From Amborella trichopoda (lineage: Eukaryota; Streptophyta; Magnoliopsida; Amborellales; Amborellaceae), in NCBI RefSeq assembly GCF_000471905.2, contig NW_006500010.1, positions 2,451,947 through 2,515,946 on the forward strand: a stretch of DNA of 64,000 nt. Direction: 5' to 3'. A program made the position numbers and the translations under genes. Each line of letters opens with the position of its first letter. Position 1 is the first letter of the stretch. This document shows, piece by piece, positions 33,496 through 45,400 of this stretch. Under the pieces are notes generated by a model, which saw only the letters and a list, made by a program, of their open reading frames with translations, was not told the DNA's origin and did no database searches.

Positions 33496-36400
33496 TTGGG
33501 TTTGAAGGCAATGCGAGAGTTGTGTCTGAAAGGGAAGGAGAGGGAAAGGATAAAGAGTTGAAAGTGGAGAGTGGTGTTAGGGGGTTGGAATTGTTAGAAG
33601 ATGATCTTAGCTGGGAAGTTCAAAGTGTGAAAGACTTTTTCGATAGGTCGAAGGAGTTTACCAGGCCGGATGGTGGACCACCTCGCTGGTTTACCCCTAT
33701 TGAATGTGGGTGTCCAATGAAGGATTCTCCGGTTTTGCTCTTTCTGCCTGGTACATGTTACGGAGCATTTTATTTATGGACATCAATACATGTTTGTTGA
33801 TGTCTTTTGTTAAGTGTTTGTTTATTGTTTAATGTAGTTGTTTTTTAGTTCTTGTGTGGTTATTCTTGCTCCATAATTATATTTTAGATGGAATACCTGC
33901 TTTTCATTATTGTGCTTGTTTGTTGTCAACTTTTTGGATGAAAGCCAACAATCAGTGTAAATGTAGGTTGGCCTTTTTTATTTTATTTTTCTTGTTTTTT
34001 TTCGGGGATGGAGAATTTATAGAAGGCAATACTTAATAACTCTCGACTTGAATCAAATAGTTGCTTTTTTGCCAAAGGAGAAAGTTTATATAGAGCCGAG
34101 GCTCTAAACAATCAAATGAGAGCCCACCTCAAAAATTTCACTAGAATAGGTGGTTTTGATGCCCCAAATATCGTCAAATTGATCATCTCGACATCAAGAT
34201 GCATGGACATGAGAAAAAAATGGATTTCAAGTTTTGAAAATAGTGCATCTTGTAACGTATTTTTGGACTGTCAATTTTCAAGATTTTCAAGTTTTTATAG
34301 ATTTGCTCGATCTACACTATTTTTGAAGATTTAAATTTTATAATTAAAGATGAAAATATATTTTAAGGCTATTACAAAGATTTCCAACATTGAAACCACA
34401 TTTCTCGACACTATTTGAAAGTGCGCTTTACTTTGATTGTTTAGAGCCTCAACTCTATAGAAACCGCACCCCTTTGCCAAATGATGTTCATGGCTCATGT
34501 GGTGAATGCCCTTAGTCTATTTGCTTTGAGCTCTTTCTTTTGCCGATTATTCAAGCTACTTGTTGGCTCAAAACAATGCTGGTGAATTGAGAAAATTTTA
34601 TGGTTTTTTTGCTGTAATTCTTGTCCTGTTCCATTAATGGTTTGATGCTCCTTAATCGAATATGATTATTTGAAATTTAATATCGTAGGAATGGATGGCA
34701 CTGGTTTGGGGCTCATACTGCATCATCAAGCTCTTGGGAGGTAAGGGTTTGTGCGTTTGTGTTGCTTTTCAGTATACATACGTGGGTACCTATGTACAAA
34801 AGTACAAAACTACAGTCTATGTCAATGCATGTTTTTTTTCTTGTTTATATATATGTAGGTACCTACAAAACTACATAGATGCATTCACAATTTCACAACT
34901 AAGTATAGGTGTGCAGCGGTGTGTATGTGCGTGTAGGTGTATATGCATGTAGGCTTATATATGCATGTGGTTACGCTCATGCTATATATGCATATGGGTA
35001 TTTGTCTATGTCTATTCTCATTTGTTTTTTGTGCCTATGGCTTACATTATGGTTATGTGTGTTTGTATTTATGTATGTATGCTTGTATGTCGATATGTAT
35101 TTATGTATACATATAGATGCATGCATGCATCGGCGCTCTCATGTTTTATGTTCCTTAAGTGAGTTTATTTACTGGGTTCTTTAACTCTAGAATTAAATGG
35201 CTTCTCTGTCTTGGAGTTGTGAGATGTATGCTCTTTGATGTATAAATGAACTCTGAGGTTTCTCAAAATTTGCTTTGGGTACAAACGCATATTGCTATGA
35301 AATGAATATTTAAAAAGGCAATCCACATTTGACTGTGAAAATGAATAGAATGTTCTTGCAAGCCAGAGTAGCATATGGGTATTCTAATCCTTTTCGGCCA
35401 TTGGTTACTCATTTTAGGATATTTCTTCTCTCCACGTAATTATGGATTACTTTGGACTTTGGAGAATTCCAACTTAGGGTATGTTGGCACCAGAGAAGAG
35501 GTGCTTAATTTGATTTTTAGTAGAAAGAATGGTGGTTCTTCCCTCTTATATGGTAAGATATTAATGTTATGATGGTCCACATCACAAGAGGGGATTCATG
35601 TTTTTAATTGAATTTGTACATATACATATTAGTGGCTGCTTAAGACATTATACTACTCCACGTCACTATTGTGTCTGAGTGCAAGAATTAGTGTGGGTGG
35701 AATAATTTGTAATGAGGGCTGCTTATTAAAGGTGAACTAATCCCTTATTAACTTTAAGTGCAGGATTTTTGATGTTAGGTGCATGCACATTCCTATTTAT
35801 GACAGAACACCATTTGAAGGTTGGCGACTCAATTCTTCTCTAGTAGTTCATATGACAAATTTATTGTTCTGTCTTCTGATTATATTGTGGATGCTGTTAT
35901 ATTCTTTTCACCTTCTTCCATTAACCTTATGTTCTTCTCTACGTGTTGGAGTACTCGGTTGAGCAAATTGATGAAATTGAACTGCCTTAAGGGCAGTGTT
36001 GACATGTGTGATGGAGACTATGCTACAAGCTTTAGAACCCGATCAAGTCCACGTTTGACTTGACCTAGAATGGGCTGGGATCATTGCAGGCTGTTAGCGA
36101 TAAGCAAAGCAGTTTCGGGGCTAACGAGAAAGTCGTTTGGGGACTTTGAATAGTGCATAATTTTGCACAAGTTACACAAATATGAGGGTTCCAACTTACA
36201 GGTAGCATTAGCAGCATTGGTAGCTCATGAAGAGCTTCTAATGATGCTCACAGCTAATGTATGGCAAATTGGCAACAAAGTTTGATGGATTTTCCTAAGT
36301 TTACAGGTGGCCTGATGTCACCTTGAATGGACTACCATGGATTATATTGAGAAAGGGCAACATGTGTAAAAATTTACAAATTCGTACTCTTCTAAAACTG

Positions 36401-39400
36401 TTAGAAAAATATGCGTTCTTCATTAGGCCATTTTTATTTATTTATTTACTATTATCATGTAAGGATGGACTTACTTATATTCTGTTATTTAATTATTGAA
36501 AAGTTTATGTTGAATTTGATATGTTCTTAAGAAGTTCTTATTGGGTTTCTAACAGCTTTGAGAATGCCTATTTGCAATAAGAATTGTAGTGCCTGTACTT
36601 AGCAGTTTATGTTCTCATTGCATTGGGCAATGTTTATTGTTATTCATTGCTGGACCTTCTTTCTATGTTATTTAGTCTAGATGGATAATTGGGGTTTCAT
36701 GGATCCAGGGCTAGTAAAATTTGTTGAAGATACAGTGAGGTTAGAGCATGCACTCTCTCCAGACAGACCAATATATCTTCTCGGAGATTCTCTTGGAGGA
36801 TGCCTTGCACTAGCTGTTGCGGCTCGTAATCCTGCGATTGACCTTGTATTGATCCTGTCCAATCCTGGTAAATGATGATCTTGGCTTTTTGTTTTGCAAA
36901 AAGAAGTCTGGAATCTATCTTATTTTTAAAAATATGTTTACATATGCTTTTTTTCAATGCTCTATGAAAAACAAATCTAGTTCTTGGGGTCATTCACATC
37001 TGACAAAGTGATGGGCAGTGATGAATGATGTATGATGATGGAGAGAGAAAGGGATGCACTGTTTGTGTCATGTCCTGTTCTGGTCTCTCCATTTCCGTCT
37101 TTCATTTTACTTTTATGGTGGTGACTCCATTGGCATGTGGTTTTGCATTGGATCGTACCTCACTTTCCGGGTTTACATTTGTGATATGGATTACATGGTA
37201 ACCCATTTCCTGTTGTTTCAGCAACATCCTTCGGAAAGTCACAACTGCAACCTCTATTACCTTTGATTGAGGCTGTACCAGCCGAGCTACATAGTGCCAT
37301 TCCATATCTTCTAAGCACCATAATGGGTATATTGTTGGAACTCTTTCACTTAAAACTCCATGATAAACATCTCATGCATGTAATGGATGTTCTTGAAATG
37401 GGTGTATGATAAAGTAGCATTATCTCTAATTGTCATTTGAGCTGGCTGCAAGTATTTTACATAAATGAGGCTGGTATCCTACAACATTATTGCATATTAA
37501 CGGTTTTAGACTTATCTCTCATCAACTAATATGTTTCAAGAGGTTTTGCTAATTTGTTTTTTAGAAGAAGACTAACTTAGGCTTTGCTTTGCTTTGTGTT
37601 TTGTTTAGTCATGGAGCCGGAATGAAATCAATATGAAAATTTAACATAATTGATGATGTTTAGTCTTGCTCTCTATTGTAGGCCTTACACTAAACAATTC
37701 ACAAACACAATAAGCGTGAAATGATCAAAGCTAGAGATTGTTGCGACCTTGTGATTACTACTACCTGTTTGAGGGGACTTACATCCTGAACTACTTTACT
37801 TATGTATCATATGCCCATAGATTTGAAAAGCATCCTAATCTGTGTCTTGTAATTTGTTTACACTTAACTAGAGGGACTTTTACATGGGGTGCAGTTTAGA
37901 TCAGAATCCCTATATGCGCCTGTTTCTTTTTTGTGGCACTTTGGACAATTGCTGATAAAACTTGATAGGATTTAGAAATTGAATGATTCTTTTGATTAGT
38001 TTAGGGATAACTCCGTTATCTTTGGAAACATTATTACTGTTTTCCTAGTTTTTATGTGAAAATTGCAAACATCTCTGGGTTGACAGGCCGAATTTTTTTA
38101 CTTCAAAATCATGACTCTGAAAGAGCTTCATAAGTGTGCCGTTCTATTTGGTCTAATTCAGCTTGACTTGATAAAAATGAGCTGCCTGTTTTTGTCATTA
38201 TGAATGGACTACTGCCTGCTTTTCTCAGTATGAATGAACTACAAAATACAATTTAACTCGCATTTTTGTATATTAAATTGTTTACTATAAGACAATTTAC
38301 CTTTGATACAAGTAGGTTAGAATCACCGCTAGCCATCTGGTGTGAAATCGGGTGGCTATGGGTGTGTCCTTTTTCCATACAAGGTTTGAGAAAAAATTTC
38401 TTGGACTTTGAGCACGGTCAATGGGATGCCCCCTGTCACCCGATTTCACATATGATGGCTAGGGATGACTCTAAAAATAATTGGTCTCATTTCATACTTT
38501 CCCTTTTGCATACATTGTGGGCACTCTTTGCTGCTCATGTTCATGAGAAATGAATTTTTGCAGATACTCCTTTGTTACTTGGCCTGATAGTTCTTTCATT
38601 CTTAGTTTTCTGCAATGGCAGTAGGTTGCCATTTCTTGTGTTGTATAACATTTTCTCCATGACTTTTGGACTATATTCATAGATTGAAGTTTCCATTCAT
38701 AATATGAAAGTGTGTTATGCACAAGTTCTTTATTAGTTATGAGCTGAGTATCTTAATGCATGGTTGGAGTGTATCTTTCTTATATCTTAGCATCCTTATA
38801 TCGTCCACCTCCAGGCTGTTTGGGTAATTACTTTCTCAATGACTTGTTTAGGTGATCCTGTCAAGATGGCAATGGTTGATGTTCCAGAGGGGCTTTCTCC
38901 TCCAGAGATGGTGGACCAGTTATCAGGCAGTCTTGTTGCCTTGTTACCCTGTCTCTCTGTAATTATTGAATCAGCACTTATTTCCTTGTTTATTGTTTTT
39001 TAATCATTTCTTTTTCTTGTAATATGTTGAGTTACCTTGTGTTTTTAATGAAGCCTCCTAAATTCAGTAATGATGTAGAATTGTGGCCTAGATTCACCAT
39101 AATAAAATGCTTTTGTAAGTTTCTTCAAAATGTTCTTTTATCATTTAACTATCATTTTTTTCAATAACTAAAAGAAGCTATAATTGGTCACTAGGAATGC
39201 ACTTTGTTATAGTTGTAAGTCAGCTTCTCCACTATACTGCATATGGTTTAAAAGCTTTACTACTTGAAACGCTCTTCTTTAAGCCATCGTCAAACTCGTG
39301 GATGATTATTTTATGATTTGAAATGTATCTAGTTGCAATGAGCGAATGTTGTGTGAAATCAAATGACCTGCGGTCTGATCATACCTTTTTATCTGCTTAT

Positions 39401-42400
39401 GGGTAATGCTCATGAACTACAGGAAAAGATGAAAAGCTTAGTGACTTAAGAAGGTTGAGGCGGTTAAGAAGTATTTTTTTAGCAGTAGTGGTGGTTTTGT
39501 TGTATGTGATGTGGGAGGTTATAAATTTTTTGGGAATACACAAATGTAAATATCAATCTGGTGATAATTTCTGAGATAATGTACACAACATAATATCGGG
39601 GTGTCACATCGTATAGATAATGTTTTCTCTATACCAAATTGCCAAAACACCCTCACACAATTAAATGACAAAGGTATCTCTATATAACTACTCAACCACA
39701 CCAACCATTGCATAGAGCTCAAATTAGCCTTGACAATTGAACCAATGAGAGTTTGTCTACCAACAAACAAGTCAAGCTTTAGTTTACAGTTTTTGTGAAA
39801 ATATTTGTGATAATGCATCTCGACTGATATGAGGCAAAGAAATAACGTTGGTTGTGAAATGAACCTGAATGAGACCAAATGCTTCTTCTATATGTCCTGA
39901 AATGAGTATGGGACGGGATGCAAATTTGATCAATGAAACTCATGCTATCTTCATAAAGTGATGGGAGTTTATAGGCCAAGATTGAAGAATTTGATAACTC
40001 CTCACATGGTGAAACGGTGATTATGAAATAGAGTATTTGAAATGTTGTGATATACTATGGAGTACTAAACTTCTGTATATATCATGTCAAAAGACAGTTT
40101 CTCTGATGCAGCCTAGTTGTTTGTCTTTTCTACCAGGCTTTGTCAGAAATAATACCAAAAGGAACACTTGCGTGGAAGTTAAAGCTACTTAAATCAGCTT
40201 CCTCTTATGCCAATTCTCGTCTTCATGCTGTCAAAGCTGAAGTTTTGGTGCTCGCCAGGTTTCTAACTCAACCGGATATATATGTTTACTGAAATACCTC
40301 TTGTTATGGATTATTAATTGAAATTATTGCTTGTTTATGCCCTTCATATATGTTCTTGTCCTGGTTAATAAAGTTGATGTTTGAATTATCATGCTTTAAT
40401 TCTTTTTTGTCATGCTTTAGATCCTCTCTATCCCATACAAACTAATTTTCAGACCACAGGACCAAAGGTCCCTTGATATCACTATTTTCAGGCTACACAT
40501 TTTTATTGATTCTTGTTTTTCTGGTGGGTGCCAATATGCGCTATCATTCACCATTATTACTGTTTGGTTGACTGTGTTATGTATCTAAATTTGAAATGTT
40601 TTGACCAATAAAAAGCAGCTCTTGGGATTAGTGTTTATTTTGTTATCATCATTAGAAGGCTTCATTCCCACATTCTTAAATATCAAGGACATATTCTCAA
40701 TGTACATAAATATCGTTATTCAGTCGCATTAGTAATGAGTTAAGCATATTTTTATCTGAATTGTGAAATGGCACTTTTACTTGATGTCTAGTTTTGTCAA
40801 TTAGCACTTCATTCTGGAGTACATCCTTCAACTATTTGAAATCAGAAGCAATATACCTCATTTTTTTTATATTGCACTTTTTCTCTGTTCAGACTTTTAT
40901 TAGGTGTAACTACTGGAACTTGTGATGGTTCAAACCAACTTATTCTTGTGTCACCGTAGTATTACAATAATCTATTCGGTGTGGTTTGTATGAGGCTGAG
41001 GCTCTAAACAATCAAAGTAAGGCGCTCCTTCTAATAGTGTTGAAAGATGCTGTTTCAATGCTGGAAATCTTTGTGATGGTCTGAAAATTGATTTTCATCT
41101 CTAATTATAAAATTTTGAATTTCAAAAGTAGTGTAGATTAAGCAGATCTATGAACACTTAAATGTCTTGAAAATTGACGGTCCGAAAATGCATTACAAGA
41201 TGCACTATTTCTAAGACTTGAAATCCATTTTTTCTCATGTCCATATATCTTGAGGTCGAGATGATCAATTTGAGGAGATTTTTGGCCTTCAAAACAACTT
41301 CTTTTAGTGAATTTTTGAGGTGCGCCCTAAATTGATTCTTTAGAGCCTCGCACTTATATAAACTTTTTCCTAATCTATTTGATGACATGATTTCTGTTAA
41401 TGGTATTAAACATTAATGTCATGTGCAAGCTCAGAAACTTAGTTGTTATCTGTATGTCAGTGGCAAGGACCAAATGTTACCAAGTATGGAAGAAGCGGAA
41501 CGACTTCGCCATACATTACCAAACTGTAGAGTTCGATTCTTCAAGGATGGTGGCCATGCAGTTTTATTGGTATGAAATGGGTAAATGAGATTTTCTATTC
41601 ATTTTCTTAAATTTTGTGATGTTGTCTAAATCGTTATCTAATCCTTTTAATTCCTCGTTGACATAACACACTGTCAACTGCATTAGAAGATTTTTGTATT
41701 ATTTGCAATCTAGAAGTTAAATGCTAAAGGGAATTTAGGTTCCCTTCATAGGAAAAGTCTTTTTTTTTTTGTTGATTTTTGATGATGGAAAGAGGAGAGC
41801 TTTCTGAAGAATTACGAAAAACTATGACAATCTTATGAATATGATGGATAAAGAATTCATTCAATGCACTGAATGAAAAAGAGAAATTAGATCTTTGGAA
41901 GAGTATGATGAATAAATTGGTAGGTTGAGAGTTGACACCATTGTTCGCAAAATCGCCCATTAGGATGATCAACCGGTATTTAAAAAAAACAAATTAAAAA
42001 AAAAATATATAAATTCTCAAAAATAAGGAATTTGATTTGTAATGCATTTTTAAATATTCTTTACATTATGGTAAAGATTAAAATTTGTTTTGGTCATTAA
42101 TACTCACTTTTATATTTTTCCATCTTTTTTAGAAAATTTAAAAAATAGCTTGAAAAATATAAAATGGGTTAAAATCCATTTTTTTCATTATTTTTCAACT
42201 TCATTTGAATGTGTTTTGTTTTAATCATTCTTTATATTCTTTTCATATTTTAGTAGATTTTTTTATATATTTTTTTAAAAAATTTAACACTTTTTTGACC
42301 ACCCGGAGCTTGCTCGGTTAGAGTGGTTGAATCGGCTGGTTAGCCAGTTTGGCCGGTTAAACTGCTTCCAGGCCCATGTCCGGTTAACCGTTCCTGTTCA

Positions 42401-45400
42401 ATTTTGCGAACATTGGTTGACACTAGATTTTGTCTTCAGTCTTGCAGTGTGTAGCAGGAACCTAGGAAAACCGAATACGATGATCTATTGCTGAAATCTT
42501 TTGTTTACAGTACAGATTAAGAAATGGATATCTTATGTCTAAATGACTTTTAAGCATCCTGAAGTCTAGTGGTCTTGAGTGCCAATGTTGTTCTCTATTT
42601 TTGGATCACCAAATGGATCATTCAACCATTTTTTGATAAAAAAGGAGAATAGGAAAATTGGGGAGTAGGGGTGGCAATGGGTCAGGTCAGGTCTAGATCG
42701 ACCTTGACCTAGACCCGACCTAGGCCCCACTCGACTGGAATTCACCCGGACCTGGGTTTGGTCCAAGTGACTTGGACCGAACCTGACCTGGACCCAAGTC
42801 TAGAAATTTTAAAAAAGAAAAGAAAGATATTCTATGTATTATTTAGTATATATTTTTTATATTTTATGCTGGTTCGGGTGGGGTCGGGGCAGCCCAGACG
42901 CGGAGCCAACCTGATAGGGTCCATGCCAGACACGAACCCTACCCGCCGGGTCCCAAACATCGGCTCAGACCTGGTTCGGACCGACCCGATCCAATTGCCA
43001 CCCCTATTGGGGAAATGAAAATTAGAATAAGAGTTTAGAAACATAACAAAACCACAAACATAAAGAAAGAGCAAAAAAGAAAGAGAAAAATTGTAAAAAT
43101 TGTTCATATGATTTTAAACATATGTTCATTTTACATTACTTGCTAAAAGTCCAGTCTCCCCTGCAAGATGTGCTTTTTATCGTTTGAACTTACCTTCCTG
43201 AAACTGTGCATCCGAACCCTATGTGGAGGTGGAGTAAGGGGCTGTGTTAGCTATGATTATGAGATACTATGAAGTATGCTGTAGTGGTTGATCTCGGGCT
43301 TTTGAATTTTTTTCATGTCCTCAATGGATGTTGCTAAGCTTCACTTAATTCGATTGCTTTGATTCTGTGGATTTACAGTAGATTTGTGTAACCATTCACC
43401 AGAAATTTGTGGGTTGGAATGGTTGGAAGATGGGCCCAATTTTTTTCTGTTAGTTTATATGTGCTAGTCATGGGTGTTTTGACCTTTGTATGGGTGCTTG
43501 CACGTAATGATTCTGAGTGGAAGTCATTTGCACAAATTCTAGTCTATATTTATGAACCTTGAATGGCTTTACAGATTCTTTATATCTTGCATCTTGCTTT
43601 AAAACTGGACGAGTTAGATTTTGCCTAGTCCCAGCTGTGAAGAAAGTTAGGTTTCTGGTTAAAAATTTGTGACATAAAACTTGCCTGTGGCTTGAGGAAT
43701 ATTAAATCCTGAAATTGTTCATCAACTGTAGTTCTTTATGTCAGTGGTATCGATGTATTTCATATAACTTGAGGATCGAGTCTCTATTGAGATGAATAAT
43801 GGTATGCTCTTGAGTGTGTGCGCAGATCATTAGTTGGCACAAAATTCCTGAACCATTATTATATGGTTGATCGTACAATAATCAAAATATTCACAGATGT
43901 AAACTTCTTAATGTTTGAAATTTAGTTGGTAAGAGTATTATCTTTCTTAATGACATGAAGCCGTTATTGACACAGGAAGATGGTATCAATTTGTTGACAG
44001 TTATTAATGGTGCCCAAGTTTATCGTCGTTCAAGAATTCGTGACTTTCTCTCGGATTTCCTTCCACCTACTTTAAGTGAATTCAAGAAAGTATATGAACA
44101 ACAGAATGGGTAATTGTTCTTTTCTTTTTCTTTTTTTGATAGGAATGGGTAATTATTCTTTTGATTTCATATGATGTAAGAAAATTCCCGTTACATTTGG
44201 TTGCTATGCTTAATGCTCTAATTTCATTATTTTTTAGTTGGTTTCATCAAGCTGTCAATCCAGTGATGCTTTCAACTATGGAAGATGGAACAATCGTGAA
44301 GGGTCTTGCTGGATTTCCCGATGAAGGTCCTGTTTTATTCGTTGGTTATCACATGTTGATGGGACTTGAGTTGTCTCCCCTTGTAGGGGAAATCCTGAGA
44401 GAGAAGAAAATACTTCTGCGAGGCCTTGCTCATCCATTATTATTCTCAAAACGCTCTGAGAGTTCTACCCAAGATCCATCGTCATTTGATGCGATCAGGA
44501 ATTTTGGTGGAGTGCCTGTATCACCAAGCAATATTTTTAAACTTCTTTCAAGAAAAGCTCATGTTCTTTTGTACCCAGGCGGTGTACGTGAGGCTCTTCA
44601 TAGAAAGGTAAGCTGTTTCACTTGACTTTACTGGTAGTGTAGTTATGTTTCTAGTCTATGATTGATTCTCATTCATTACCAAATACATGGCTCAGGTATT
44701 ATTTTTGATGCTATAGCAGTCATAAGATATAATATCTATGGTTTGTCCCATACATATCCGATTAGAAAGTATATCATATGCATGATGTGTATCTTACATG
44801 ATGATAGCTGGGTTAAGGGGGGTGACAATGTGATTTGCATTCTGAGGATTGACGGTGGTAGCTCTACCTGATTCTGTGATTTGCATACTACAGTTGATCT
44901 TCACCTCCTTCCGTGATAATCTATGGTGGACGCCTTGCTTGTATTTTATAGAGAATATACAAATCAAGTGTCTGATTCTTTTTCAATTTAGTTTAGGAGG
45001 CTTCTGTTCTTAAAACATATTTCACTGTTTGGTGGCAGTAATATTCCCATCTATGTTCTCAGTGGGAATAAGATAAATATGGGTGTGAATTGTGCAGCCC
45101 ACTAATTTTCTTACACACTTTAGCCAGTACAATATATTTTTATAGGAATCCGACCTTTTTTTAGATATAATATCTCAATCAACTTTAACCGTGTTCTTTG
45201 ACAAACACTGATTATGTAAAGCTCATAATAATGCTTCCAACCTCTGTAGGCTTTGTTGATTGTCGATTGACAAACACTGATTATGTAAAGCTGATAATAA
45301 TGCTTCCAACCTCTGTAGGCTTTGTTGATTGTCGACTTTGTTGTGACTTGCTCCCATACTTCAAAAATTAAAAAAGCATGGAATTTTATTATCATGAGTT

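Noticed and set aside
34909-35184. Open frames rich in Cys, Tyr and Val in the TATG/TGTG tract
   Set aside because: Low-complexity intron DNA; the frames follow from the repeat and have counterparts of different length in copy B.
42566-43107. Open frames with Pro/Arg/Asp-rich products on both strands
   Set aside because: They fall in the TAGGGGTGGCAA MITE and reflect its GC-rich words.
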